Shown piece after piece: positions 42,658 through 51,120 of a stretch of DNA of 64,000 bases. Every line of letters starts with the position of its first letter. Positions within the stretch are counted from its first letter, which is position 1. Origin of the DNA: Frankia alni (lineage in GTDB: Bacteria; Actinomycetota; Actinomycetes; Frankiales; Frankiaceae). The DNA lies in assembly GCA_026225295.1 (NCBI GenBank), contig JAMFSN010000309.1, positions 62,001-126,000 on the forward strand, written 5' to 3'. The translations under genes were made by a program, and so were the position numbers. The notes under the pieces were generated by a model. The model saw only the letters and a list, made by a program, of their open reading frames with translations. It made no database searches and was not told the origin of the DNA.

Positions 42658-43881
42658 ATGGACGACCCTGATGATCTACTGAAAGCCGCCGGTGCCGAAA
42701 CAGGCCTTTCCGACTTCGGGGAGGACACGTTCCGGGACGGCCTCTCGCGCCTGATCGGCGCGGTCCAGCGCGAGGCGGGGCTGAACAAGGTCGGCGACGC
42801 GACGCTGCGCGCCCTGCTCCTGCGCCTACTGAAGAACCGATTACAGATCGAGGCCTGGTACCGCCGCCACCCGGAGACCGACGACGAGCCGATCGAACGC
42901 CCGCTGTTCGGGTTGGGGCTGCCCCGCACCGGCTCGACGGCGCTGGCCGCGCTTCTGGGCCAGGACCCCGGCGCTCGTTCGCTGCTCGTGTACGAGTCGG
43001 GCGAGCCCTGCCCGCCGCCGTCGACGGTGACGGGTCCCGACCCGCGCATTGCCCGCTCGCGGGCCGGAATGGAGATGCAGCAGGCCGCGGCGCCCCGACT
43101 GAAATCCCTCCTTCCCTCCTCCCCGACCGGCCCGCACGAGTGCCAGGATCTGATGGCGCTCGACTTCAAGTCGCACTACTTCCAGGCCTTCGCGCACGTG
43201 CCGTCGTATTCGGCGTGGCTGATCGATGCCGACCTGACGTCCACCTACCGGTACGAACGCCGCGCCCTGAAGCTGCTGCAGTGGGGAGGCGAGCGGCGGC
43301 CCTGGCGGCTGAAGTGCCCGACCCACCTGCTGTTCCTCGACCACCTGGACCGGGTGTTCCCCGACGCCCGCTTCGTCATGACCCACCGCGACCCGACGGA
43401 GGTCATGGTCTCGGTCGCCGACGTGTACGCGGAGGTCGGCCGCCTCTTCGCCGATGAGGTCGACCAGCCCTATCTGGGCCGTCTCAACGTCGAGCAGTGG
43501 TCGGAGGGGATGCGGCGGGCGCTCGCGTTTCGGGACGCGGGTAACGACGACCGCTTCTTCGACCTGGACTTCCGCGCGATGCAACGCGATCCGCTGGGCC
43601 AGGTCCGGCGCTTGTACGACTGGCTCGGCGAACCGGTGTCGCCCGGTTTTGAGGCCGGGATGCGGCGCTGGTGGCACGAGAACGCCGAGACACGCGCCCA
43701 GAACGTCCACCCCGATCCGGCCGCGTTCGGCATCGACCTGGAGCGTGTTCGGCCGTTGTTCGCCGACTACGCCGCGCGGTTCACCGCCCCGGCCGGGGTG
43801 GCTGGACCGGTTGGAGCGCTCCCCCCCGGGGGCGTACCCGAACCGACGAACGACCTGCCACCCGACGAAGGGACGACCTGA
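42658..43881 (+). CDS. PAPS-dependent sulfotransferase family protein
   Basis: 407-residue sulfotransferase. The 5'-phosphosulfate loop is FGLGLPRTGSTALAALLG (about residues 84-101), and the 3'-phosphate region is FPDARFVMTHRDPTEVMVS; a conserved WRLKCPTHLLFLDHL precedes it. This family (often called sulfotransferase_3 or STF2-like) occurs in mycobacteria and Frankia, where the acceptor is frequently unknown; steroids and lipids are common guesses. ATG 42658 follows GGGAGG. It overlaps the next gene by one base (TGATG), so the two proteins should work together. A proline-rich tail follows the catalytic domain. Confidence 0.88.
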   Translation: MDDPDDLLKAAGAETGLSDFGEDTFRDGLSRLIGAVQREAGLNKVGDATLRALLLRLLKNRLQIEAWYRRHPETDDEPIERPLFGLGLPRTGSTALAALLGQDPGARSLLVYESGEPCPPPSTVTGPDPRIARSRAGMEMQQAAAPRLKSLLPSSPTGPHECQDLMALDFKSHYFQAFAHVPSYSAWLIDADLTSTYRYERRALKLLQWGGERRPWRLKCPTHLLFLDHLDRVFPDARFVMTHRDPTEVMVSVADVYAEVGRLFADEVDQPYLGRLNVEQWSEGMRRALAFRDAGNDDRFFDLDFRAMQRDPLGQVRRLYDWLGEPVSPGFEAGMRRWWHENAETRAQNVHPDPAAFGIDLERVRPLFADYAARFTAPAGVAGPVGALPPGGVPEPTNDLPPDEGTT

Positions 43882-44915
43882 TGGCCATCGACGTGACCGG
43901 CGGTTTCGACGAAGAGCGCGAGTTCGTCTTCGCCACCCAACCCACCGACCCCGAGGCCCGCGAGTCGGTGAACGCCTGGATCTGGGATGACAGTGGCGCC
44001 TTCGGTATCGCGCGGACCGGGGTCGAGGCCGTCGCCGACCAGTGGCAGACGCACAACGTCCAGTTCAACCTGGCGTTCGCGGACGGGCGGGTCTACACCC
44101 TGGCCGGTCCCGGACCGACGCACGACCCCCTCGGCAAGGACGGGCGGGCGCGCATCCTCGGCTCGGGGCCGCTGCGGTTCGAGCTCGTCGAGCCGTTCCG
44201 GCACCTGCGCATGACCTACGACGGCCCGGCCCTGACGACGACGGCCGAGGCACAGATCAAAGGCTGGATGCCCGCGCCCGGCTCGGCCCAGGTCCACGTG
44301 ACCGCCGACATCGACATCTTCCCGGCGGCGCCCCCGTGGGAGAACGGCTCGACCAGCGACGAGGCCCGGCACATCCTGGCGACGCAGGAGGAGGGTTTTC
44401 TCATCGGCTACCCGTGGCGCTTCGAGCAGCTGGGCCGGGCCCGCGGCACGATCGTCGTCGGCGGCGAGACCCACCACCTTGACGGCGGCGCGAACCGCAT
44501 CCGCCGGCAGGGCGTCCGTCGCCTCGCGTCCTTCTGGGGTCACGTGTGGCAGGCCGCGCTCTTCCCCAGCGGGCGCGGTTTCGGCTTCCAGGTCTACCCC
44601 CCGCGCAAGGACGGCAAGACGACCTACAACGAGGGCTACGTCGTCGACGACGGCCAGCAGCTGCCGGCCCGGGTGGTGCGCGCCCCGTTCCTGCATTCAC
44701 TCGAGGCCAGCGGCGAGGACGTCACGTGTGTCCTGGAAACACCGCACGGGACGATCGAGATCGGCGGTGAGACGCTGATGTCGACTTTCATGATCATGCC
44801 GCCGGAGGTCGGTGGTGGCATGCAGCTGCAGCAGGCGCTCGCGCGCTACCGCTGGGACGGTGAGTCGGCCGTCGGCATGCTCGAGCGGTCCAGCACGCCC
44901 GACCGAATGGACTGA
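43881..44915 (+). CDS. Conserved hypothetical protein coupled to sulfotransferase
   Basis: 344-residue protein of two beta-rich halves with no membrane segment or signal peptide. Notable stretches are ESVNAWIWDDSGAFGIART, FELVEPFRHLRMTYDGPAL, GARGTIVVGGE-type strands and ASFWGHVWQAALFPSGRGFGF. The pattern of Trp- and Gly-rich strands recalls the lipocalin-like two-domain fold of CrtC/Diels-Alderase relatives (DUF7064/7065 type), but this is a low-confidence resemblance and no catalytic site is assigned. Its ATG shares a base with the upstream stop, so it is made with the sulfotransferase. It may bind or modify the same acceptor. Confidence 0.75.
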   Translation: MAIDVTGGFDEEREFVFATQPTDPEARESVNAWIWDDSGAFGIARTGVEAVADQWQTHNVQFNLAFADGRVYTLAGPGPTHDPLGKDGRARILGSGPLRFELVEPFRHLRMTYDGPALTTTAEAQIKGWMPAPGSAQVHVTADIDIFPAAPPWENGSTSDEARHILATQEEGFLIGYPWRFEQLGRARGTIVVGGETHHLDGGANRIRRQGVRRLASFWGHVWQAALFPSGRGFGFQVYPPRKDGKTTYNEGYVVDDGQQLPARVVRAPFLHSLEASGEDVTCVLETPHGTIEIGGETLMSTFMIMPPEVGGGMQLQQALARYRWDGESAVGMLERSSTPDRMD

Positions 44916-45082
44916 CCTGGCAATCGTGGGCGCAGGCTCCGGGGCGAAGGACGGCCCGGGGAAACGGATCGGGGGCAGTCCCGACACCGCGCCCCGGTCC
45001 GTGCCCAGTAGCCGTGGGTCGGCCTTCCGGCGCCGGCCCACGGCCCGCCGGCGGGGCCGCTCATTGACCATTTCGAGATCAG

Positions 45083-46009
45083 TCAGACCGTGTCGTCTGG
45101 ATGTGACCGGCCTGCCGGCCCGGGTGCGGCCGGGCCCGCAATTTCGCGCTGCCAGGCGACGGCCAGTTGGGTGCGGTTCGCAGAGCCGGTCGCTTCCATC
45201 GCGTGCCCAACGTGATGCTTGACAGTCTCGACGCTGATGCACAGGGTGACGGCGATCTCCCGATTTGAGCGGCCCTGGGCGACCAGGCCGACAACGTCGC
45301 GTTCGCGGGCCGACAGCTTGGCGGCGACCGCCGGGACCGGCTCCGACCGGAGGTGGAAATGCAGCAGGTTGCCCAGGTGCCGCCCGACCGCGCCGAACAC
45401 CATCTGGTCACGCGGTCCGAAAGCGTACGGCCGCGGGTCGGAGACAGATATCAGCCCCGCGACCCCGTGCGCCGTCGTGAGTCGGGCAAGGACTATCGCT
45501 TGAAGCCCGCGGGCCTTGAGTAATCGCCGCAGATACCGGCGGATCTCCGGACGGCCCGGCGGCCCAAACTCTTCCAATGTCCACAAACCGCGCACCCCCA
45601 TCGCATTCGGCTCGTCGGGCTCGATGAACGCCTCAAACCTCTGGTGGTACTCCTGTAACGCGGCCGCCATCTCGAATCCGAGCCCGTGACCGACCGGCGC
45701 ACGGTCCTGGAGTGCCCGCTCGAACGACGAGCCCACGAAAAAGGCGCTATGGCGGTAGCCGAGATAGCGGGCCAATCCCTCGAGTGCGGTTCGCTGGAAC
45801 ACCGGCAGGGTCGACGCCCGCTCACAATCCTCTACGGTCCGCAGGATTCCCCGCAGCTCGCTTGAACCAAGGCTGATCCCAGGCCGGTCCGGTAACGGAC
45901 GCGGTCCCGCAGAAGGCTTCGGGAGGTGACCGGGCCCGGCACCGGCGTCCCGGCCGGCGGACGTGTCACTCCCCGCGTCGCGATAGCCATGGGACGGAAA
46001 TGCTGTCAC
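45083..46009 (-). CDS. GAF-LuxR type regulator
   Basis: 308-residue regulator. Residues about 50-220 look like a GAF-type sensor domain (FQRTALEGLARYLGYRHSAF, then GLWTLEEFGPP and HGVAGLISVSDPRPYAF). The C-terminus is a LuxR HTH: LSARERDVVGLVAQGRSNREIAVTLCISVETVKHHV. The N-terminal ~45 residues are Gly/Pro-rich and probably disordered. GTG 46009 is preceded by GGAGG at five-base spacing. It stands alone. Similar proteins in mycobacteria and related genera control sets of lipid or sterol catabolic genes, so it is one candidate owner of the tandem-hexamer motif. Confidence 0.86.
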   Translation of the reverse strand: MTAFPSHGYRDAGSDTSAGRDAGAGPGHLPKPSAGPRPLPDRPGISLGSSELRGILRTVEDCERASTLPVFQRTALEGLARYLGYRHSAFFVGSSFERALQDRAPVGHGLGFEMAAALQEYHQRFEAFIEPDEPNAMGVRGLWTLEEFGPPGRPEIRRYLRRLLKARGLQAIVLARLTTAHGVAGLISVSDPRPYAFGPRDQMVFGAVGRHLGNLLHFHLRSEPVPAVAAKLSARERDVVGLVAQGRSNREIAVTLCISVETVKHHVGHAMEATGSANRTQLAVAWQREIAGPAAPGPAGRSHPDDTV

Positions 46010-46091
46010 GGACGCCTCCGCAATCGTTGACCGCCTTCAGGCCCGCGGCGGGAGTGAGCTGTCCTCGCGTAGAAGGGGGATTCAGGCACGT

Positions 46092-46434
46092 TTACTTGCC
46101 GACCGTCGGTAGGTTGGCCAGGTTGTCGAAGTGCGCGCGAATCCGAGCCGCTGACTTTCGGGTGCCCGGCTGGTCCACCGCACGGCCGTTGGCCTGCTCA
46201 AACGCGTCCACGCGGCTCAGGCCGCCCCCGTCGTGTCATACCCGTCGTCCACGAACCGCCCGCCGCCGATACAGCCACGCCCGCCACGTCGAGATTGACC
46301 AGGACGGGCCCGACCAGGCCGGCGAACCGCGCGCCGACCGCGTCCTCCCTCCCCGACCTCGGCCCGATCCGCACGGTCGGCGGTTCGCGCACCTCTGACC
46401 GGACCGCTCGGCCGCCGTCCCCTGGACCGGTCAC
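46092..46434 (-). pseudogene. Possible decayed gene under site G
   Basis: Downstream of site G, minus-strand phrases in shifting frames read ARFAGLVGPVLVNLDVAGV, then RFVDDGYDTTGAA, then SRVDAFEQANGRAVDQPG and RIRAHFDNLANLPTVGK before TAA. Two frameshifts would join them into one protein end. I do not recognise the family and the assignment rests on compositional feel and the promoter in front. Confidence 0.25.
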
Positions 46435-46438
46435 CCGG

Positions 46439-46470
46439 ATCCTAACATCAATATCGACCTCAATATCGAT
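46439..46470 (-). promoter_or_regulatory. Tandem TYGANN motif, site G
   Basis: Minus strand: TCGATA, TTGAGG, TCGATA, TTGATG, then TAGGAT (46444-46439). On the plus strand a 12-bp unit, TCAATATCGAYM, is repeated twice. It has four to five hexamers, the longest array of the eight sites, yet no intact gene follows. Confidence 0.55.
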
Positions 46471-46803
46471 ATTTGGTCTGAACGGGTGGGGTGCCCTGGG
46501 TGCCAAAGCATCCATTGGCGACACCGCGGGCCAGCAACGTCCCGCTGATCTGTCCCGCGCGGCCCCGGCCGAGGTCCGACCGCAACACCCCGGGGATCCG
46601 GACGTGACTCAGAGCGCCCGGTACCGACCCGACCCGAGCGGGTTGAGATGGGCCCAGCGGACCGGCTCGATCGGGGCCCGGGTCGGCCATCGACCGGCGC
46701 GATGGCCGGCCGCCACGGGGAGCGGTGGTGGGCGGCGGTGACGTGCCCGGCCATCCGCGCGGGCCGGCCTGTCCACCCTGGGAAGTCTCGAGCGCCCAGG
46801 TGA

Positions 46804-47670
46804 TCAGGGACCGAACGGTTCAGCGGCGTCGACCGGGCCGGCGCGGCCAGACGGCGTCGCCGTCGAGGGGGCGCCGACCCCCAGGTAGGCGAAGCGGGCG
46901 GTGGCGCCCCCGTCGACGACCAGGGTGTGGCCGGTTACGTGCCGGGACAGATCGGAGCACAGGAACAGCGCGGCGGAGGCGATGTCGCGGGGCTCACCAG
47001 AATGTCCCAACGGCTCCACGGGCGGGGACAGGTCGCCCGGACCCCGTCCGCCCAGGGCGCGTAGGAGACGCGGGGTCCGGATGGCCCCGGGAGCGATGGC
47101 GTTGACCCGGACGTTCGACGGGCCCAGTTCGACCGCCGCCGTCCGCACCAGGGACAGGAGCCCGGCCTTGGCCGCGCCGTAGGCGGCGTGATTGGGTGCG
47201 CTGGTCAGGCCGCTGACCGAGGCGATGAAGACCATCGTTCCGCCGCCGGCGGCCACCATGTGCCGGCCGGCGATCTGCGTGATGAGTTGGGCGTGCCGCA
47301 GCACCAGGCCGAAGGCCTCGTCCCAGTCCTCATCCGTCACGTCGAGCAGCCCGGCCCACAGCGCCACCCCGACGATGTCGACCACGGCGTCGAGCCGCCC
47401 GTAGGCCGCGCGGGTTTCGGCCAGGACCCGTTCGACGTCCGCGCGCTGGCGGGCGTCGGCGACGCAGGCCAGCCCGCCGACCTCGGCGGCGATCTCGCGG
47501 GCGAGGTCGGGATCCACATCGACGCACGCCACCGTGGCCCCGGCCGAGGCCAGCGCGTGCGCGGTGTGCCGCCCGTTACCTTGCCCGGCCCCGACGACCA
47601 TCGCCACCCGTCCATCGAGCCGCAACAGTCCGGGGTAGTCGGGGATCGCCGAATCGTCCAACCGCGTCAT
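46804..47670 (-). CDS. Short-chain dehydrogenase/reductase (2)
   Basis: 288-residue classical SDR. Nucleotide motif VVGAGQGNGRHTA (GxxxGxG), Asp in CVDVDPD after the second strand pointing to NAD use, catalytic FIASVSG and AYGAAKAG (YxxxK), and a C-terminal TLVVDGGATARF followed by a 30-residue Ala/Pro tail. ATG 47670 has GGAGG eight bases upstream; the frame is open further 5' without similarity. It is followed on the same strand by nothing and preceded by the LLM gene 73 bp upstream, so the two may share a transcript. Confidence 0.91.
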   Translation of the reverse strand: MTRLDDSAIPDYPGLLRLDGRVAMVVGAGQGNGRHTAHALASAGATVACVDVDPDLAREIAAEVGGLACVADARQRADVERVLAETRAAYGRLDAVVDIVGVALWAGLLDVTDEDWDEAFGLVLRHAQLITQIAGRHMVAAGGGTMVFIASVSGLTSAPNHAAYGAAKAGLLSLVRTAAVELGPSNVRVNAIAPGAIRTPRLLRALGGRGPGDLSPPVEPLGHSGEPRDIASAALFLCSDLSRHVTGHTLVVDGGATARFAYLGVGAPSTATPSGRAGPVDAAEPFGP

Positions 47671-47743
47671 CGTGAATACCTCCGTGGCTCCGGGTGATGG
47701 TCGGGCGCCACGCACCCCGCGGCGGCGCCGCGGTGGTCAGGCT

Positions 47744-48901
47744 TCACGCGGTGGTCACTGTGGTCGAGACCTGGATCTCGCGGCGCTCGAGCTCGGGTAT
47801 CACATAGCGGCCGAGCAATTCGATGGTCCGCATCACGGCCTCGTGCGGCAGCCGCCCGAACTGTACGTAGCAGAGCAGCTGGTCGACGCCGAGATCGGCG
47901 TAGCGCAGCATCTTGCGCAGGCACTCGTCGGGGTCACCGACAATGATCATGTCGGCTTCGCTGAACTGCCGCGGGTCCGGCGGTGAGTTCCGACGCTCCT
48001 CCAGGAGGGGGAACATTTTCTGCCGATCCTCCGCCGAGGCCTGCGGGAATTCCCACGCCAACGTGAACTCGGCCAGGTTCTTGTACCACCACCACGTGGC
48101 GTCCCAGATCCCGTTCGCCTCGGCCTGCGCCATGGTGTCAGCGCAATGGACCAACGTGTACACCGCGACCCGGTTGTTGACGACGCTGGTGATCGGCCGC
48201 GGATCGGCCGCGGCCTTCCGATAGCGCTGGATGGTCGCCGCCATCTGCTCCAGAGGCCGCATGATCGACAGCGAGAGCACCCCGAGCCCCATGGCCCCGG
48301 CCGCCTCGGCGCTGCCGTCGCTCGCCGCCGCCATCCAGCAGGGCGGGTGCGGGTCCTGCACCGGCCTGGGCGTGATCATCCGAGTGGGAAGGTTTCCCGC
48401 CGCCGGGAACGTCCAGTGCTGTCCCTCGAACGAGAAGTACTCCGACTCCCAGGCCGCGACAATGGCCTGGATCGCTTCCCGGACCTGGTCCTTGCTGTGC
48501 GGGATGTCCACCCCGAACGCGGTCTGCTCCATCGGGGTGGAACGACCGGTCCCCCATTCCACCCGTCCGTTGCTCAGCACGTCGGCCGTGGCGACCTTCT
48601 CGGCCACCCGCACCGGGGGCGTGAAGGCGTGCGGCAGCAGCGTCACGCCGAAACCTAACCGGATCCGTTCGGTGACCTGCGAAAGTGCCCCGATGAGAAC
48701 CTCGGGCGCCGAGCAGTGCGACCGCCCCTCGCGAAAATGGTGCTCCACATGCCAGCTGGTGTGGAAACCCATCTCGTCGGCGAGGCGGATTTGGGCAATG
48801 GCCTCCCGGTAGGCGGCCTGCTCCGCCTCGCGCTGCCCGTAGGGATGCGGTTTCCCCCACGGCTTGGGCACGTCCACCTCGTACAGCAGATCCAGTTTCA
48901 C
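47744..48901 (-). CDS. LLM-class flavin oxidoreductase (3, bacterial-luciferase-like)
   Basis: 385-residue luciferase-like monooxygenase. It begins VKLDLLYEVDVPKPWGKPHP and has FHTSWHVEHHFREGRSH (a hallmark of the FMN-type luciferase branch), RIRLGFGVTLLPHAFTPPV, RVEWGTGRSTPMEQTAFG and MAAASDGSAEAAGAMGLG. This branch usually uses FMNH2 and oxygen, unlike the F420 type at 13483. GTG 48901 follows GAGG at five bases. A 16-bp imperfect palindrome (GTTTGTTATAGCAAAC) sits only 10 bp upstream of the start, inside the leader or promoter. It is divergent from an SGNH hydrolase gene. Confidence 0.9.
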   Translation of the reverse strand: MKLDLLYEVDVPKPWGKPHPYGQREAEQAAYREAIAQIRLADEMGFHTSWHVEHHFREGRSHCSAPEVLIGALSQVTERIRLGFGVTLLPHAFTPPVRVAEKVATADVLSNGRVEWGTGRSTPMEQTAFGVDIPHSKDQVREAIQAIVAAWESEYFSFEGQHWTFPAAGNLPTRMITPRPVQDPHPPCWMAAASDGSAEAAGAMGLGVLSLSIMRPLEQMAATIQRYRKAAADPRPITSVVNNRVAVYTLVHCADTMAQAEANGIWDATWWWYKNLAEFTLAWEFPQASAEDRQKMFPLLEERRNSPPDPRQFSEADMIIVGDPDECLRKMLRYADLGVDQLLCYVQFGRLPHEAVMRTIELLGRYVIPELERREIQVSTTVTTA

Positions 48902-48910
48902 AGCGGCCTC

Positions 48911-48926
48911 GTTTGTTATAGCAAAC
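48911..48926. promoter_or_regulatory. GTTTGTTATAGCAAAC operator candidate
   Basis: 14 of 16 bases are palindromic, with GTTTG/CAAAC arms and a TATA centre. It lies 10 bp before the LLM gene start, where bound protein would block transcription or translation. Its layout (5-bp arms, 6-bp centre) equals that of the second palindrome at 49051. Confidence 0.55.
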
Positions 48927-49050
48927 AGAGCGGTTGGTGTGGCGACCACCATAAGCACCGCTCGGCCGATGTCAACGGGCCTCGGCGCGGCTGGGCAAGG
49001 CCGTTGACACTCTCGATCCGCCGTCGTTATGTTCCCTGGGCAAGACGACC

Positions 49051-49066
49051 GTTCCATATACGGAAC
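49051..49066. promoter_or_regulatory. GTTCCATATACGGAAC IclR-type operator candidate
   Basis: 14 of 16 bases are palindromic, with GTTCC/GGAAC arms and a TATA centre. TTCC-N6-GGAA is the common layout of IclR-family operators, and two IclR genes follow within 3 kb. It is about 60-70 bp before the SGNH hydrolase start and so overlaps its promoter region. Confidence 0.6.
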
Positions 49067-49123
49067 AATCTCGTGGCTTTCGGGAACTGGCATCCGGGCC
49101 GCGAACGGCGAATGCGAGGTCGG

Positions 49124-50128
49124 ATGCTGATGCTCGATCCAAGGCCCTTCGTCCGCGGCAGTCCGTTCGCGGGCACGCCGGAGGTGCCGTACCCGCGGGC
49201 GGTCGCCTCGGATGAGGCACGCCTACCGGGCGGGACGTGGCGGGCGGCCTCGATTCCGGCCGGTGTGCGACTCGAGCTCCGAGGCGACGCTGACGCCGTG
49301 GTGATCACGTACCGAACCGCGTGCGAGGACCCCGGCCCGCGCGGAAATGGCGCCTTCGAGGTGTGGGCGGGTGACTCCCGGCTGGCCACCGCGCCGGCGG
49401 TGCTGGGCGAGGGCTCCGTCGAGTTGCCGTTGCCCGCCGGCGCCGAGGCGACCGTGTACCTGCCCGAACGAATGCGTCCGGCCGTGCTCTCACTCACGCC
49501 GGTGGGCGGGTCCCTCGAGCCGGCCCCACCGCGTCCACGCTGGTTGGCCTACGGTGACTCGATCGTCGAGGGCTGGGTGGCCGGTTCGGCCGGCTCGTGC
49601 TGGCCGGCGCGGCTGGGGCGCCGGCTGGAACTCGACGTCTGCAATCTTGGCTATGCCGGCGCCGCGCGGGGCGAGCTTCCCTCGGCCGAACACCTGGCCG
49701 GCGTCGCGGCGACGGTGATCAGCATCAGCTACGGCACGAACTGCTGGACGACGATTCCCCACACCGCCGATCTGCTGCGCGCCGGCTTGGAGGTGTTTCT
49801 CACCGTGGTGCGCCAGGGGCACCCGCACACCTCGATCGTGGTCACCACGCCCATCCGGCGGCCGGCTGCCGAAGCCACCCCCAACCGCGTCGGCGCGACC
49901 CTCGGCGATCTGCGGGCCGCGATGGCATCGGTCGTCCAGGCCCGCATCGACGGCGGCGACGCGTCGCTCGTCCTGGTCGACGGCGAGACCCTGCTCGACG
50001 AGAAGCTCCTGGCCGACGGCATTCACCCCGGCGACGACGGGCACGCGGTCATGGCCGACCGCCTGGAACCCGTCATGCGGCGGGCGTGCCGCCCGGGCGG
50101 CGAGGAAACGGGAGACCACGGAGGGTGA
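49124..50128 (+). CDS. SGNH/GDSL-family hydrolase
   Basis: 334-residue protein: an N-terminal beta-sandwich of about 130 residues (GVRLELRGDADAVVITYRT, TVYLPERMRPAVLSL) and an SGNH hydrolase domain with WLAYGDSIVEGW (block I Ser), GYAGAARGE (block II Gly), ISYGTNCW (block III Asn) and DGIHPGDDGH (block V Asp/His). No signal peptide, so it is probably cytoplasmic. This matches two-domain esterases that remove acyl groups. Three in-frame ATGs (49112, 49124, 49130) exist; GAGG at 49116-49119 supports 49124. It precedes the IclR gene by 69 bp and may be controlled by it. Confidence 0.86.
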   Translation: MLMLDPRPFVRGSPFAGTPEVPYPRAVASDEARLPGGTWRAASIPAGVRLELRGDADAVVITYRTACEDPGPRGNGAFEVWAGDSRLATAPAVLGEGSVELPLPAGAEATVYLPERMRPAVLSLTPVGGSLEPAPPRPRWLAYGDSIVEGWVAGSAGSCWPARLGRRLELDVCNLGYAGAARGELPSAEHLAGVAATVISISYGTNCWTTIPHTADLLRAGLEVFLTVVRQGHPHTSIVVTTPIRRPAAEATPNRVGATLGDLRAAMASVVQARIDGGDASLVLVDGETLLDEKLLADGIHPGDDGHAVMADRLEPVMRRACRPGGEETGDHGG

Positions 50129-50197
50129 CCCGGCGGTACGGGCCGTCGGCCCGGCCGGTGAACCCCCCGAGACAACGATCGAGCTGAGGGAGCGCGA

Positions 50198-51103
50198 ATG
50201 GGACGACCGGTTCCCGCGGTCGAACGAGCCATCGACGTGCTGGAGTTGCTGGCCGACCGGCCCGGGCAGACGCTCGGGCTCTCGGAGATCGCGCATCAGC
50301 TGGGCGTGAACAAGGCCAGCTGCCACGCCATCGTTACGCTGCTCTACGACCGGGGCTACCTGCTTCGACAGGCCGGGAAGACCTACACCCTCGGGCCGTC
50401 GATCCTGCCGCTGGCCACGACGTTCCTCACCGAGCACGACGCCCTGTCCAGCGCGCGCGTCCAGATGAACGCGTTGAGTCGCGACCTGGGGTTGGTCTGC
50501 GTGGCCAGCACCGTCATCGACGATGAGATCGTCATCCTGGCCTGCACCAACCCACCCGCTTCGTTGGGAGTACAGGTCCGCGTCGGCAGCCGCTTCGCCC
50601 TGGTCCCGCCGCTCGGCACCGCGTTCCTGGCGTGGGCCGGCCCGGAGCGCATCCGCGACTGGCTGGCCACCGTCGCCGCATCAGCCGACGCTCGGGATCA
50701 TGAGCGTTACACCGCGGCGCTGGCCCGGGTCCGCGACCGCGGCTACGCGGTCGGCTTCGACCGGCCGCGAGACAGCGAACGTGCCGGCCCGGACCGTTCG
50801 GTGGACTTCGAGGACGACGCGCTGGTCGAGATGGCCGCGGCGCAGAGTTACCCGATGATGAACATCGCCGCACCGATCATCGATCCGGAAGGAACCGTCC
50901 AACTGAACCTGACGTTGGTCGGGTTCCACGAGCAGATGCGGGCCGTCGAGATTCCCCGGCTCGGGCACCGCCTGCTCGAGGCGACGGCGGCCGTCGCCCA
51001 GGCAACCTGGGGGCCGTCCGAACCACCGGCGTCGCGGCCGAGGTCCGCCACAGCTCCACCACCTCGCCCGCACCGCGCCTCCCGGGCGACGACGGTCCCC
51101 TGA
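50198..51103 (+). CDS. IclR-family regulator (2)
   Basis: 301-residue IclR-type regulator. The winged helix is AVERAIDVLELLADRPGQTLGLSEIAHQLGVNKASCHAIVTLLYDRGYL (residues 6-54), followed by the effector domain with LVPPLGTAFLAWAGPERIRDWL and RDRGYAVGFDRPRD. The last 30 residues are a basic, proline-rich tail. ATG 50198 has GAGGGAG upstream. It lies 69 bp after the SGNH hydrolase gene and converges on another IclR gene with 17 bp between stops. The palindrome at 49051 fits an IclR operator, so it likely controls the SGNH hydrolase and perhaps the divergent LLM/SDR genes. Confidence 0.92.
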   Translation: MGRPVPAVERAIDVLELLADRPGQTLGLSEIAHQLGVNKASCHAIVTLLYDRGYLLRQAGKTYTLGPSILPLATTFLTEHDALSSARVQMNALSRDLGLVCVASTVIDDEIVILACTNPPASLGVQVRVGSRFALVPPLGTAFLAWAGPERIRDWLATVAASADARDHERYTAALARVRDRGYAVGFDRPRDSERAGPDRSVDFEDDALVEMAAAQSYPMMNIAAPIIDPEGTVQLNLTLVGFHEQMRAVEIPRLGHRLLEATAAVAQATWGPSEPPASRPRSATAPPPRPHRASRATTVP

Positions 51104-51120
51104 GCCCGTCGCCCCGCGGG

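Larger units (their letters stand above)
46010..46803. other. Gene-poor stretch with an orphan promoter motif
   Basis: About 790 bp with no convincing intact gene. Site G of the tandem-hexamer motif lies at 46439-46470, reading toward the minus strand. The DNA after it has coding-like phrases scattered over three frames, ending at TAA 46092-46094 (listed separately). The rest, to 46803, shows only GC-shadow frames. Confidence 0.4.

Noticed and set aside
5157-46470. Short peptides rich in Ile-Asp/Val-Asp repeats read across the tandem hexamers
   Set aside because: These are chance translations of the 6-bp repeat in intergenic DNA, without ribosome sites or matching ends.
5154-46470. The repeated hexamer sites as CRISPR or REP-like repeats
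   Set aside because: Units are 6 bp, arrays are under 35 bp, there are no spacers, and each site is tied to a promoter position.
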